Assembly (NCBI RefSeq): GCF_018224955.1
Contig: NZ_JAGTUU010000001.1
Coordinates: 310,001 to 374,000, forward strand
Direction: 5' to 3'
Source: Thetidibacter halocola
GTDB taxonomy: Bacteria > Pseudomonadota > Alphaproteobacteria > Rhodobacterales > Rhodobacteraceae
DNA length: 64,000 bases
Numbering within the stretch: the stretch's first letter is position 1; each line of letters opens with the position of its first letter. The notes under the pieces are model-generated. The model searched no databases. It saw only the letters and a list, made by a program, of their open reading frames with translations, and had not been told where the DNA came from. Both the position numbers and the translations under genes were made by a program. Of the stretch, positions 19,360 to 28,495 are shown piece after piece.

Positions 19360-19863
19360 ATGACCGACCGCCTGCCGCACGAGAAAGGCTTTCACGTCAG
19401 TTGGGACCAGTTGCACCGCGACGCCCGCGCGCTGGCGTGGCGGTTGCAGGGCCAGGGCCCGGACGAGGGCGCCTGGCGCGCCGTGGTGGCCATCACCCGC
19501 GGCGGCATGGCCCCGGCGATGATCGTCGCGCGCGAACTGGACATCCGCGTGGTCGACACGATCAGCGTGAAATCCTACAACCACCAGACCCAGGCCGCGC
19601 CGAAGATCATCAAGTCGCCCGACATGGACGTGATCGGCGATGGCACCGGCGTGCTGGTGATCGACGACCTGGTGGACACGGGCAAGACGATCGAGGCGGT
19701 GCGCCGGCACATGCCCAAGGCGCAGATCGCCACGGTCTATGCCAAGCCGATGGGCCGCCCGCAGGTCGACACGTTCATCACCGAGGTGAGCCAGGACACC
19801 TGGATCTTCTTCCCCTGGGACATGGCGCTGCAATACGTGAAGCCCTATCGCGGCACTGACTGA
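19360..19863 (+). CDS. gpt: Xanthine phosphoribosyltransferase
   Basis: Gpt salvages xanthine, guanine and, less well, hypoxanthine to nucleotides using PRPP. At 167 residues it has family length. The PRPP-binding loop [10 protein letters not shown] is at 101-110 and the [20 protein letters not shown] segment at 42-61 matches type I PRTases. The sequence [13 protein letters not shown] and the WIFFPWD end are typical of Gpt rather than Hpt. A strong ribosome-binding site (GAGGAGACG) precedes the ATG. The next gene starts five bases after its stop. Confidence 0.94.
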   Translation: MTDRLPHEKGFHVSWDQLHRDARALAWRLQGQGPDEGAWRAVVAITRGGMAPAMIVARELDIRVVDTISVKSYNHQTQAAPKIIKSPDMDVIGDGTGVLVIDDLVDTGKTIEAVRRHMPKAQIATVYAKPMGRPQVDTFITEVSQDTWIFFPWDMALQYVKPYRGTD

Positions 19864-19868
19864 AACGC

Positions 19869-20330
19869 GTGGATCGCCTCGTCGAATACGCCTATCGCCT
19901 CAGCCTTGTGGGCAAGGGTGCACTCGGACTGACACAACTCATTGGGGCGCTGGGTCTCTGGCTTGCGCCGGAGAGCGCCCTGCCCGCCCTGGTCGATTGG
20001 CTGACACGACATGAACTGGCGCAAGACCCGGTCGACCCGATTGCGCTGGGCCTGCAACACTGGGCCGCGTCGCTGACGCTGGGCTCGGACCAGTTCTATG
20101 CAATCTACCTGCTCGGTCACGGGACGCTCAACTTCAGCGTTGTGGTCGCGCTACTGCTGTCGCTTCCCGGGGCTTTCCGGGTCTCGTTGATCGTTCTCGG
20201 CAGCTTCATCGCCTACCAAGTGTATTCCTACGGCATGGCGCCGGACCCCGCGCTGCTTGTGCTGACGGCGATCGACCTCGTCGTGATCGTTCTGGTCGTT
20301 CTGGAGCGGCGGATCGGCGCGCGACGCTAG
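19869..20330 (+). CDS. DUF2127-family membrane protein
   Basis: A 153-residue membrane protein with four predicted TM helices: about 12-33, 73-95, 98-115 and 125-145. The start is GTG, five bases after the gpt stop; the first codons overlap no other gene. The pattern of a first helix with KGALGLTQLIGALGLWLAP, then a DPVDPIALGLQHWAASLTLG loop and an FYAIYLLGHG-rich helix, matches DUF2127. Function is unknown. The tight spacing suggests co-translation with gpt, though no functional link is evident. Confidence 0.82.
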   Translation: MDRLVEYAYRLSLVGKGALGLTQLIGALGLWLAPESALPALVDWLTRHELAQDPVDPIALGLQHWAASLTLGSDQFYAIYLLGHGTLNFSVVVALLLSLPGAFRVSLIVLGSFIAYQVYSYGMAPDPALLVLTAIDLVVIVLVVLERRIGARR

Positions 20331-20388
20331 CGATCACCGCACCGGGCTGCTAGTCCTGATGCGAACGAACCCAAGCCGAGAGATCCCG

Positions 20389-21585
20389 ATGACGACCCGC
20401 ACGGAATCGACCTTTCCCCCGCCCATCCCCGAGGCGAGACGCTGGACCGAGGGCGTGGTCTTTCCCGCCGACCGGCCACTGATCAATCTCAGCCAGGCCG
20501 CGCCGGTCGAGTCGCCGCCACCGGCACTGCGCCGCGCGATGGCCGAGGCGCTGGAGGATCCGGCGGCGCATCTCTATGGGCCGGTGCTGGGCAATTCCGA
20601 CCTGCGCGCGGCGCTGGCGCGCAACTGGGCGGCGCATTACGGCGCGCCGGTCGCGGCCGCGCAGGTGGCGATCACCACGGGCTGCAACCAGGCCTTTGCG
20701 GCAACGATCACGGCCCTTTGCACCGAGGGGCACGAAGTGATCCTGCCGGTGCCGTGGTACTTCAATCACAAGATGTGGCTGGACATGAGCGGAGTCACGG
20801 CCGTGGCGCTGCCCACTGGCGACAGCCTGATCCCCGATGCCGCCGCCGCGCGCGCCCTGATTACGCCGCGCACGCGCGCCATCGCGCTGGTCACGCCGAA
20901 CAACCCGGGCGGGGTCGAATATCCCGCGCAGACGCTGTCGGCGTTCTTCGATCTCGCGCGCGAGGCGGGCATCCGGCTGATCGTGGACGAGACCTATCGC
21001 GACTTCGACTCGCGGACGGGTGCGCCGCATGACCTGCTGACGCGGCCCGGCTGGGACGAGACGCTGGTGCAGCTTTACAGCTTTTCCAAGGCCTACCGGC
21101 TGACCGGCCACCGGGTCGGGGCCATCGTGGCGTCGCCCGGCTTGCTCTACGAGATCGAGAAATTCATCGACACGGTCACCATCTGCCCGCCGCAGATCGG
21201 CCAGCGTGCAGCCCTTTGGGGGCTCGAGAACCTCGGCCAGTGGCTGGCCGGCGAACGGGACGAGATACTCGACCGCCGCGCCACCATCCTGCGCAACATG
21301 CCGCGGCTCGAGGCACAGGGCTGGCGCCTGAAGGGGCTGGGCGCCTATTTCGCCTATCTCGAACATCCCTTTGCCCTGCCCGCCAGCGAGGCCGCGCCGC
21401 GGCTGGTGCGCGATGCGGGCATCCTGATCCTGCCCGCCACCATGTTCGTGCCCAAGGGCGACCCCAGCGGCGAGCGGCATTTCCGCGTCGCCTTTGCCAA
21501 TGCCGACCGGGCCACGCTGACGCGGGTCTTCGACCGGCTCGTGGCGCTGGACTGGCCCCTTGCGGGGGGCGGACTGGACGGGTAG
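20389..21585 (+). CDS. PLP-dependent aminotransferase (class I/II)
   Basis: A 398-residue fold-type I aminotransferase. The PLP-Schiff-base lysine is Lys234 in SFSKAY (231-236). VTPNNPGGVEY near 168-178 holds the conserved Asn, IVDETYRDFD (198-207) the Asp that contacts the pyridine nitrogen, and RVAFAN near the C-terminus the substrate-carboxylate Arg. The start at 20389 is preferred because GAGAGA lies about seven bases upstream; an ATG at 20359 in the same frame is possible. Substrate cannot be assigned; the relatives known to me act on aspartate or aromatic amino acids. Confidence 0.88.
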   Translation: MTTRTESTFPPPIPEARRWTEGVVFPADRPLINLSQAAPVESPPPALRRAMAEALEDPAAHLYGPVLGNSDLRAALARNWAAHYGAPVAAAQVAITTGCNQAFAATITALCTEGHEVILPVPWYFNHKMWLDMSGVTAVALPTGDSLIPDAAAARALITPRTRAIALVTPNNPGGVEYPAQTLSAFFDLAREAGIRLIVDETYRDFDSRTGAPHDLLTRPGWDETLVQLYSFSKAYRLTGHRVGAIVASPGLLYEIEKFIDTVTICPPQIGQRAALWGLENLGQWLAGERDEILDRRATILRNMPRLEAQGWRLKGLGAYFAYLEHPFALPASEAAPRLVRDAGILILPATMFVPKGDPSGERHFRVAFANADRATLTRVFDRLVALDWPLAGGGLDG

Positions 21586-21619
21586 TCAGTCCCGGACCAG
21601 ACGGGCGGGAGAGACAGGC

Positions 21620-23461
21620 ATGACCAAGCGCAAGGGTTCCATCGGCAGAACGGCGATCTGGATTCTTCTGGGCCTGCTCATCGTGGGACTGGCGGGCTTC
21701 GGCACGACCAATTTCTCGGGCAATGTCCGCAGCATCGGCGCTGTCGGCGAGACCGAGATCGACATAACCGAATACTCCCGCGCCCTCGACAACGAGATGC
21801 AGGCGTTGCAGGCGCAGACCGGCCAGCCGGTGACCTTTCCGCAGGCGCAGACGCTGGGCCTGCCGCAGCAGGTGCTGGCGCAACTGGTCGTCACCGCCGC
21901 GCTGGAGGACGAGGCGCGGCGCATCGGGCTGTCCGCCGGCGACGAGCGGGTGGCAGAGCAGCTGTCGGGAATCCAGGCGTTTCGCGGGCAGGACGGGCAG
22001 TTCAGCCGCGACGCCTATGCCTTTGCCCTGCGCAATGCCGGCCTGACCGAGCAGGAATTCGAGGAATCGCTGCGCTCGGAGGCGGCCTCGGCCATTCTTC
22101 AGGGCGCGGTTCTGGCCGGAACCGCCCTGCCCGACACCTACACGAATACGCTGGTCTCCTACGCGCTCGAGGAACGCTCTGTCACCTGGGCGCGGCTTGG
22201 CGACGAGGCGCTGACCACCGGCCTGCCGGTGCCCTCCGAGGACGACCTGCGCGCCTATTACGAGGCGAATATCGACGCCTTCACCCTGCCCCTCACCAAG
22301 GTGCTGACCTTTGCCTGGCTGACGCCCGAGATGATCGTCGACAGCGTCGAGGTGGACGAGGCCGCGCTGCGCGCCGCCTACGAGGAGCGCGCGGCGGAGT
22401 TCAACCTGCCCGAACGGCGGCTGGTGGAACGGCTGGTCATGGCCGACGAGGCCGCGGCGCAGGCCGCGCTGGACCGGATCGCCGGCGGCGAGAGGTTCGA
22501 GGCACTGGTGGCGGAACGCGGGCTGCGCCTGTCGGATACCGACCTGGGCGACGTGACCCTGGGCGACCTGGGCGCGGCGGGCGACGCGGTGTTCGGCGCC
22601 GAGGTGGGTGCGATCGTCACCGGCCCGTCCGACCTGGGCCCGGCGCTGTTCCGCGTGAATGCCGTCCTGGCCGCGCAGGAGACGCCCTTCGAGGAAGCGG
22701 TGCCGATGATGCGCGACGAACTCGCGCTGGACCGCGCGCGCCGGGTGATCGAGGGCCAGGCGCAGAGCCTCGAGGACGAGTTGGCGGCAGGCGCCACGCT
22801 GGAGGATCTTGCGCAGCTGACCGACATGGACCTGGGCAAGATCGACTGGACCGGCGCCGAGGCCGAGGGCATCGCGGGCTACGAAGCCTTCCGGGCTGCC
22901 GCCGACGCGGTGGTCGCGGGCGATTTCCCGACGATCGCCGAACTGGGCGATGGCGGCGTCTTTGCCCTGCGGCTGGACGAGATCCGCGAGCCCGCGCCCG
23001 AACCCTTCGACGACGCCCGCGACCGGGTCGAGGCCGCGTGGGAGGTTCAGGTCCGCACCGACGCGCTGGTGACGCAGGCCGAGACGCTGCGCGCGCAACT
23101 GGCTGAAGGGGTGGAATTCGCCGCGCTGGGTCTGGCGTCCAGCGAGGCCCCGGCGCTGACGCGCAGCAGCGCGGCGGCCGGCTTGCCCGCCGGTCTGGTC
23201 GAACGCGCTTTCACGATGACGCCGGGCGAGGTTGCTGTCCTGCCGGGCAACGGCGCCGCAATCCTGATCCGGCTGGACAGCGTGACCGCCGCCGACCTGG
23301 CCAGCGAGGGCGCCGAGGCGGTCGCGCGCTTCTACGGCGACCAGGCGGCCAGCGCCGTGGCGCAGGACCTGTTCCGCGCCCTGGCCAGCGACATCCAGAC
23401 CCGCGCGGGCGTGGTGATCGACCAGGCGGCGATCAATGCCGTCCACGCCAACATGCGGTAA
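21620..23461 (+). CDS. PpiD-type peptidyl-prolyl isomerase / periplasmic chaperone
   Basis: A 613-residue inner-membrane-anchored folding factor. A single TM helix (about 10-30) is followed by a SurA_N/trigger-factor-like helical region (about 40-250) with GLPQQVLAQLVVTAALEDEA and FSRDAYAFALRNAGLTEQEF, then parvulin-like PPIC sequence (about 255-370), then a second helical domain. The active-site parvulin residues are poorly conserved, as in many PpiD proteins, so chaperone activity may dominate. The start at 21620 follows a GAGAGA site; the frame is open further upstream but overlaps the aminotransferase. It lies five bases before trpE, the order usual in Rhodobacterales. Confidence 0.88.
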   Translation: MTKRKGSIGRTAIWILLGLLIVGLAGFGTTNFSGNVRSIGAVGETEIDITEYSRALDNEMQALQAQTGQPVTFPQAQTLGLPQQVLAQLVVTAALEDEARRIGLSAGDERVAEQLSGIQAFRGQDGQFSRDAYAFALRNAGLTEQEFEESLRSEAASAILQGAVLAGTALPDTYTNTLVSYALEERSVTWARLGDEALTTGLPVPSEDDLRAYYEANIDAFTLPLTKVLTFAWLTPEMIVDSVEVDEAALRAAYEERAAEFNLPERRLVERLVMADEAAAQAALDRIAGGERFEALVAERGLRLSDTDLGDVTLGDLGAAGDAVFGAEVGAIVTGPSDLGPALFRVNAVLAAQETPFEEAVPMMRDELALDRARRVIEGQAQSLEDELAAGATLEDLAQLTDMDLGKIDWTGAEAEGIAGYEAFRAAADAVVAGDFPTIAELGDGGVFALRLDEIREPAPEPFDDARDRVEAAWEVQVRTDALVTQAETLRAQLAEGVEFAALGLASSEAPALTRSSAAAGLPAGLVERAFTMTPGEVAVLPGNGAAILIRLDSVTAADLASEGAEAVARFYGDQAASAVAQDLFRALASDIQTRAGVVIDQAAINAVHANMR

Positions 23462-23466
23462 GACAG

Positions 23467-24981
23467 ATGGCGACGCTGATCCCCTCTTTCGACGATTTCG
23501 CGCCGGGCTACGAGGCAGGGCGCAACCAGGTCGTCCATGCGCGGCTGGCAGCAGACCTCGACACACCGGTGTCGCTCATGCTGAAGCTGACGGGCGCGGC
23601 GCGCGACGCCTTCATGTTGGAATCCGTCACTGGCGGCGAGGTGCGCGGTCGCTACTCGATCATCGGGATGAAGCCGGACCTGATCTGGCAATGCCATGGC
23701 AAGACCTCTCGGATAAACCGGCAGGCGCGGTTCGACGCGGATGCCTTTGTCCCGCAGCAGGCCGAGCCCCTGGCCGCCCTGCGCGCGCTGATCGCCGAAA
23801 GCCGGATCGACCTGCCCGCCGACCTGCCGCAGGCATCGGCCGGGCTGTTCGGATACCTTGGCTACGACATGATCCGGCTGGTGGAACACCTGCCCAACGT
23901 CAATCCCGACCCGCTGGGCCTGCCCGATGCGACACTGATACGCCCCTCGGTCGTGGCCGTGCTGGACGGCGTCAAGGGCGAGGTCACGGTGGTCTCTCCG
24001 GCCTGGGTGCAGGAGGGGCTCTCGGCCCGCGCCGCCTATGCGCAAGCGGCCGAACGGGTGATGGACGCCGTGCGCGACCTCGAACGCGCCCTGCCGCAGG
24101 CCAGCCGCGACCTGGGCGAGGCCGCCGACCTGGGCGAGCCGGTGTCGAATTTCTCTCATCAGGCCTACCTGGAGGCGGTGGAAAAGGCCAAGGATTACAT
24201 CCGCGCGGGCGACATCTTCCAGGTCGTGCCGGCGCAGCGCTGGACGCAGGAGTTTCCGCTGCCGCCCTTCGCGCTGTATCGCTCGCTGCGGCGGACCAAC
24301 CCCTCGCCCTTCATGTTCTATTTCAACTTCGGCGGTTTCCAGGTGATCGGCGCCAGCCCCGAGATCCTCGTGCGCGTCTTTGGTCGCGAGGTGACGATCC
24401 GCCCGATCGCCGGCACCCGCCCACGGGGCGCCACGCCGGAACAGGACAAGGCGCTGGAACTGGATCTGCTGGCGGACAAGAAGGAACTGGCCGAGCATCT
24501 GATGCTGCTGGACCTTGGTCGCAACGACGTGGGCCGCGTGGCCAGGATCGGCACGGTGCGCCCGACCGAGGAATTCATCATCGAGCGCTACAGCCACGTG
24601 ATGCACATCGTGTCGAACGTGGTGGGCGAGCTGAGCGAGGAGCATGACGCGCTGTCGGCCCTGCTGGCCGGCCTGCCGGCGGGCACCGTGTCGGGCGCGC
24701 CCAAGGTCCGCGCGATGGAGATCATCGACGAGCTGGAGCCGGAAAAGCGCGGCGTCTACGGCGGCGGCGTGGGCTATTTCAGCGCCGGCGGCGACATGGA
24801 CATGTGTATTGCGCTGCGCACCGCCATCGTGAAGGATGCAAAGCTGTATATCCAGGCCGGCGGCGGCGTGGTCTATGACAGCGACCCCGAGGCCGAGTAC
24901 CAGGAGACGGTGCACAAGTCGAACGCGATCCGGCGCGCGGCGGCCGATGCCGCGCGGTTCACCGGCTCGGGCAACGGCTGA
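23467..24981 (+). CDS. trpE: Anthranilate synthase component I
   Basis: TrpE makes anthranilate from chorismate with TrpG supplying ammonia. The 504-residue length is typical. The chorismate-binding fold is marked by PFMFYFNFGGFQVIGASPEI, the Mg2+ motif near LDLGRNDVGRVARIG, LPAGTVSGAPKVRAMEIIDE, and GVGYFSAGGDMDMCIALRT. The N-terminal segment with LKLTGAARDAFMLESV carries the Leu-rich allosteric region that binds tryptophan in homologues. Its ATG is five bases after the ppiD stop. In relatives trpG-trpD-trpC follow; here the next gene is a RACo-like protein after a repeat-like spacer, so trpG is not next door. Confidence 0.96.
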   Translation: MATLIPSFDDFAPGYEAGRNQVVHARLAADLDTPVSLMLKLTGAARDAFMLESVTGGEVRGRYSIIGMKPDLIWQCHGKTSRINRQARFDADAFVPQQAEPLAALRALIAESRIDLPADLPQASAGLFGYLGYDMIRLVEHLPNVNPDPLGLPDATLIRPSVVAVLDGVKGEVTVVSPAWVQEGLSARAAYAQAAERVMDAVRDLERALPQASRDLGEAADLGEPVSNFSHQAYLEAVEKAKDYIRAGDIFQVVPAQRWTQEFPLPPFALYRSLRRTNPSPFMFYFNFGGFQVIGASPEILVRVFGREVTIRPIAGTRPRGATPEQDKALELDLLADKKELAEHLMLLDLGRNDVGRVARIGTVRPTEEFIIERYSHVMHIVSNVVGELSEEHDALSALLAGLPAGTVSGAPKVRAMEIIDELEPEKRGVYGGGVGYFSAGGDMDMCIALRTAIVKDAKLYIQAGGGVVYDSDPEAEYQETVHKSNAIRRAAADAARFTGSGNG

Positions 24982-25150
24982 AACCGGGCTGGGGGCTCTG
25001 CCCCCGTCTCCCGTTCCGGCAGACTCCCCCGGAGTTTCCTCGGCAAGATGAAGCCGCGGGACGTTTTCGGCACGGGGGATGCCGTGGATCGGCTTTCCCT
25101 TGCGCCACGCGCCGCTATTGTCCGCCATGACAGACTGACAGGAGTTTTCG
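24982..25150. repeat. GC-rich inverted-repeat element of the kind scattered in Rhodobacterales genomes
   Basis: After the trpE stop comes GGGGGCTCTGCCCCC (a 6-bp-arm hairpin at about 24991-25005), then CTCCCCCGGAGTTTCC and GGCAAGATGAAG. From memory, very similar strings occur many times between genes in Rhodobacteraceae. Only one copy is visible in this window, so repeat status rests on prior knowledge. Confidence 0.45.
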
Positions 25151-27196
25151 ATGTCCGAGACCGATCCGCTCGTCGTGTTCACGCCTTCCGGTAAACGGGG
25201 GCGGTTTCCTGCGGGCACGCCGGTCCTGCAGGCCGCGCGTCAGCTGGGGGTGGATCTCGACTCCGTCTGCGGCGGTCGCGGCATCTGCTCCAAGTGCCAG
25301 ATCACGCCATCCTACGGCGATTTCCCAAAGCATGGCGTGACGGTGCGCGACGGCGCTCTGACGGAATGGAACGCGGTCGAGCAGCGCTACAAGGACAAGC
25401 GCGGGCTGAAGGAGGGGCGGCGGCTGGGCTGCCAGGCGCGGATCGAGGGCGACGTGGTGATCGACGTGCCTCCCGAAAGCCAGGTGCACCGGCAGGTGGT
25501 GCGCAAGGCCGCGGACGCGCGCGCCGTGGCGATGGACCCGGCGACGCGGCTGCATTTCATCGAGGTGGACGAGCCCGACATGCACGAGCCCACCGGCGAT
25601 CTCGAACGGATCGGCCGGGCGCTCAAGGCGCAATGGGACATCGCGCGCGTGACCGTCGCCATGCCGGTCCTGCGTGGCTTGCAGACGGTGCTGCGCAAGG
25701 GCAACTGGCAGGTGACGGTGGCGCTGCACACGCCGCGCGAGGGCGCCGTGCCGCAGATCACCGCGATCTGGCCTGGGCTGCGCGAGGGCGGGCTGCACGG
25801 GCTGGCGATCGACCTGGGCTCGACCACAATCGCGGCGCACCTGACCTCGCTGGAGACCGGGGCCGTCATCGCCTCGTCCGGCGTGATGAACCCGCAGATC
25901 CGCTTTGGCGAGGACCTGATGAGCCGGGTCTCCTACGCGATGATGAACCCCTCGGGCGCCGTGGACATGACCGCGGCCGTGCTCGAGGCGATCGACGGAC
26001 TGGCCACCGCCATCGCGGCCGAAGCAGGGGTAGAGCGCGAGACGATTGTCGAAACGGTCTTTGTCTGCAACCCGGTGATGCACCATCTGCTGCTGGGGAT
26101 CGACCCGGTGGAACTGGGCCAGGCGCCCTTTGCGCTGGCGACCTCGGACCCGGTCACGCTGGATGCCGCGACCCTCGGGCTGAAGGCACTGCCGGCCTCG
26201 GCGCAGATCTACATCCTGCCTTGCATCGCGGGTCATGTCGGCGCCGACGCCGCCGCGGTCGCGCTGTCGGAACAGCCGGGCCAGTCCGACGACCTCGCGC
26301 TGATCGTCGACGTGGGCACCAATGCCGAGATCCTGCTAGGCGACAAGACCCGCGTGCTGGCCTGTTCCTCGCCCACCGGACCGGCCTTCGAGGGGGCGCA
26401 GATCAGTTCCGGCCAGCGCGCCGCGCCTGGCGCCATTGAGGCGATCCGCATCGATCCGGTCACGAAGGAGCCGCGATTCAAGGTGATCGGCTGCGACAAG
26501 TGGTCGGACGAAGAGGGTTTCTGGCAGGAGACCGCCCAGAGCGGCATCACCGGAATCTGCGGCTCGGGCATCATCGAGGCGGTGGCAGAGATGCGCATGG
26601 CCGGTCTGCTGGACCCGTCGGGCCTGGTCGGCTCGGCCGCGGCGACGGGGACCGACCGCTGCATCCCCGAGGGGCGGACCCATGCCTACCTGATCCATGA
26701 CGCCAGCGCCGCGGGCGGGCCGCGGATCACCGTGACACAAGGCGACATCCGCGCGATCCAGTTGGCGAAATCGGCGCTTTATGCGGGCGCGCGCCTGCTG
26801 ATGGACGAGCGCGGCGTGGACAAGGTGGACCGCGTGGTGCTGGCCGGTGCGTTTGGCGCGCATATCTCGCCGCTGCACGCGATGGTGCTGGGGATGATCC
26901 CGGACGTTCCCCTCGACAAGGTCACGAGCGCGGGCAACGCCGCCGGCACGGGCGCGCGCATCGCGCTGTGTTCGCGCGAGGCCCGGGCCGATGTGGAGCG
27001 CATCGTGCGCCAGATCACCAAGGTCGAAACCGCGATCGAGCCCCGCTTCCAGGAGCATTTCGTCAACGCCAACGCCATTCCGCATGCCACCGACCCGTTC
27101 CCGGAACTGGCCAAGCTTGTGACGCTGCCGCATGTCGGCTTCAACACCGGTGGCAGCGGGGACGATGGCGGGCGGCGCAGGCGGCGGCGCGGCTGA
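25151..27196 (+). CDS. RACo-like reductive activator of corrinoid proteins (2Fe-2S + ASKHA)
   Basis: A 681-residue protein. An N-terminal ferredoxin-type 2Fe-2S domain has Cys40, Cys46, Cys49 (CGGRGICSKC) and Cys93 (LGCQ). A middle linker (about 110-215) is followed by an ASKHA ATPase domain with LAIDLGSTTIAAHLTS and IVDVGTNAEILLGDKT as the two phosphate loops, and the family signature SGQRAAPGAIEAIRI. RACo/RamA proteins use ATP to reduce Co(II) corrinoid back to Co(I) in methyltransferase systems, which in Rhodobacterales serve methylated amines, betaines or sulfonium compounds. No corrinoid protein or methyltransferase is next to it. The C-terminus is a run of Arg/Gly. Confidence 0.88.
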   Translation: MSETDPLVVFTPSGKRGRFPAGTPVLQAARQLGVDLDSVCGGRGICSKCQITPSYGDFPKHGVTVRDGALTEWNAVEQRYKDKRGLKEGRRLGCQARIEGDVVIDVPPESQVHRQVVRKAADARAVAMDPATRLHFIEVDEPDMHEPTGDLERIGRALKAQWDIARVTVAMPVLRGLQTVLRKGNWQVTVALHTPREGAVPQITAIWPGLREGGLHGLAIDLGSTTIAAHLTSLETGAVIASSGVMNPQIRFGEDLMSRVSYAMMNPSGAVDMTAAVLEAIDGLATAIAAEAGVERETIVETVFVCNPVMHHLLLGIDPVELGQAPFALATSDPVTLDAATLGLKALPASAQIYILPCIAGHVGADAAAVALSEQPGQSDDLALIVDVGTNAEILLGDKTRVLACSSPTGPAFEGAQISSGQRAAPGAIEAIRIDPVTKEPRFKVIGCDKWSDEEGFWQETAQSGITGICGSGIIEAVAEMRMAGLLDPSGLVGSAAATGTDRCIPEGRTHAYLIHDASAAGGPRITVTQGDIRAIQLAKSALYAGARLLMDERGVDKVDRVVLAGAFGAHISPLHAMVLGMIPDVPLDKVTSAGNAAGTGARIALCSREARADVERIVRQITKVETAIEPRFQEHFVNANAIPHATDPFPELAKLVTLPHVGFNTGGSGDDGGRRRRRRG

Positions 27197-27200
27197 CCAC

Positions 27201-27229
27201 TTGACGCGGGCGCGCACCGTGGATAGCTA
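27201..27229 (+). promoter_or_regulatory. Sigma-70-type promoter of tRNA-Gly
   Basis: TTGACG (27201-27206) is followed after exactly 17 bp by TAGCTA (27224-27229), and the tRNA begins 10 bp later. It starts just after the RACo-like stop, so the tRNA has its own promoter. Confidence 0.6.
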
Positions 27230-27239
27230 ATCGAGCGAA

Positions 27240-27313
27240 GCGGGTATGATGTAATGGTAGCCTGTCAGCTTCCCAAGCTGAACGCGCGGGTTCGATTCCC
27301 GCTACCCGCTCCA
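27240..27313 (+). tRNA. tRNA-Gly(CCC)
   Basis: A 74-nt tRNA with encoded CCA. The acceptor stem GCGGGTA pairs with TACCCGC, the anticodon stem TCAGC/GCTGA holds the loop TTCCCAA with anticodon CCC, and the T-loop is TTCGATT. Confidence 0.95.
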
Positions 27314-27318
27314 GCCCT

Positions 27319-28419
27319 TCACAGTCTTTGCCGCAGACGCGCCAGGTCGGTGCGGATCCCGTCGCGGATCGGGCCCTCGCGCGGTGCATCGATGAGGCTG
27401 TTCAGCAGCGCGGGCGCGGGCTTTCCCTTACGAGCCCAGACCTGCCGGGCCAGCACCTCGCTTGCCGCTTCCGGCAGATCCCTGGGCAGCGCCTGGCCCG
27501 AGAGTTCCGCCCAGACCCGCGTCCAGCACCGCGCCACTGTCCACGGATTGTAACCGCCCCCGCCGGATACGATCAGCCGCGGCGCCAGCCGGCGCAGGGC
27601 GCGCACCGCCGACACATGCGCATTGTTCGACAGCGCAAGGCGTGACAACGGATCCTCTGTCACCGCATCAGCGCCGGATTGCAGGAAGATCGCCTGCGGT
27701 CGGAACGCCTCGACGGCGGGCAGGATCAACTCGTTCAGGATCAGCGCGAACTCCGTGTCGTTGAAGCCGCGCGGAACCGGCAGGTTAAAGGCCGCGCCGC
27801 CTGCCTCATCCTCGACCCGGCCGGTGCCGGGCCAGCGCCCCGCCTCGTGCACCGAGACCAGCCGCACCTGCTCGGAACCGTGAAACGCCGCCTCGACCCC
27901 GTCGCCGTGATGCGCGTCGATGTCAACATAGGCCACGCGCGACAGCCCCATGTCCAGAAGGCGCAGGATCGTCAGGACCGGTTCGTTGAGATAGCAGAAC
28001 CCGGCGGCACGGTCGGCCATGCCGTGATGCGTGCCGCCACCGGGGTTGAACACCACGCCGCCCTGCGCCACCAACTCTGCCGCCAACAGCCCGCCGCCCG
28101 CCGCCGTCGCCGGGCGGCGATACATCTCGGGAAAGACCGGGTTCGACAGCGTGCCCAGCCCGTGCCGCGCCCGCGTCGCCTCGGACACCGCGCCCTTGGA
28201 CTCGGCCTGCATCAACGCCGCTACGTAATCCTCTGTATGAAAAGCATGAAGCGCGGCAGGCTTGGCACGTGGCGAAGTCCGATACAGGCGATCCGGCAGG
28301 ATGCCGAGGGCACGCGACAAGTCGATCACGGCGGGCACCCGCTCGATCGAGAGCGGGTGCAGCCGGCCATAGCGCGAGCCGCGATAGATCGTCGATCCGA
28401 TGAAAAGCGCCTGTTCCAT
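27319..28419 (-). CDS. Histone-deacetylase-family (AcuC-like) amidohydrolase
   Basis: A 366-residue zinc amidohydrolase of the arginase/deacetylase fold. The catalytic histidine pair is His131-His132 in GGGTHHGM, and the zinc ligands are in VDIDAHHGDG (166-174), with a second Asp in LQSGADAVTEDPLS. ALSNNAHVSAVRAL and VSGGGGYNP complete the active site, though the usual aromatic Tyr region is GGGGYN. Bacterial members act on acetylated lysines, polyamines or acetoin-pathway proteins; the substrate here is unknown. It ends six bases from tRNA-Gly and is divergent from the AbrB-type membrane gene. Confidence 0.9.
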   Translation of the reverse strand: MEQALFIGSTIYRGSRYGRLHPLSIERVPAVIDLSRALGILPDRLYRTSPRAKPAALHAFHTEDYVAALMQAESKGAVSEATRARHGLGTLSNPVFPEMYRRPATAAGGGLLAAELVAQGGVVFNPGGGTHHGMADRAAGFCYLNEPVLTILRLLDMGLSRVAYVDIDAHHGDGVEAAFHGSEQVRLVSVHEAGRWPGTGRVEDEAGGAAFNLPVPRGFNDTEFALILNELILPAVEAFRPQAIFLQSGADAVTEDPLSRLALSNNAHVSAVRALRRLAPRLIVSGGGGYNPWTVARCWTRVWAELSGQALPRDLPEAASEVLARQVWARKGKPAPALLNSLIDAPREGPIRDGIRTDLARLRQRL

Positions 28420-28495
28420 ACCGCGCAGGGTAATGCGCGCTGCGGCACAGCCAAGCCCGATTGCATGCGGCGTCGGACCGCCTTAAGCCTCTGGC

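Noticed and set aside
21176-23566. Minus-strand frame of 796 codons
   Set aside because: Antisense of ppiD and part of the aminotransferase gene.
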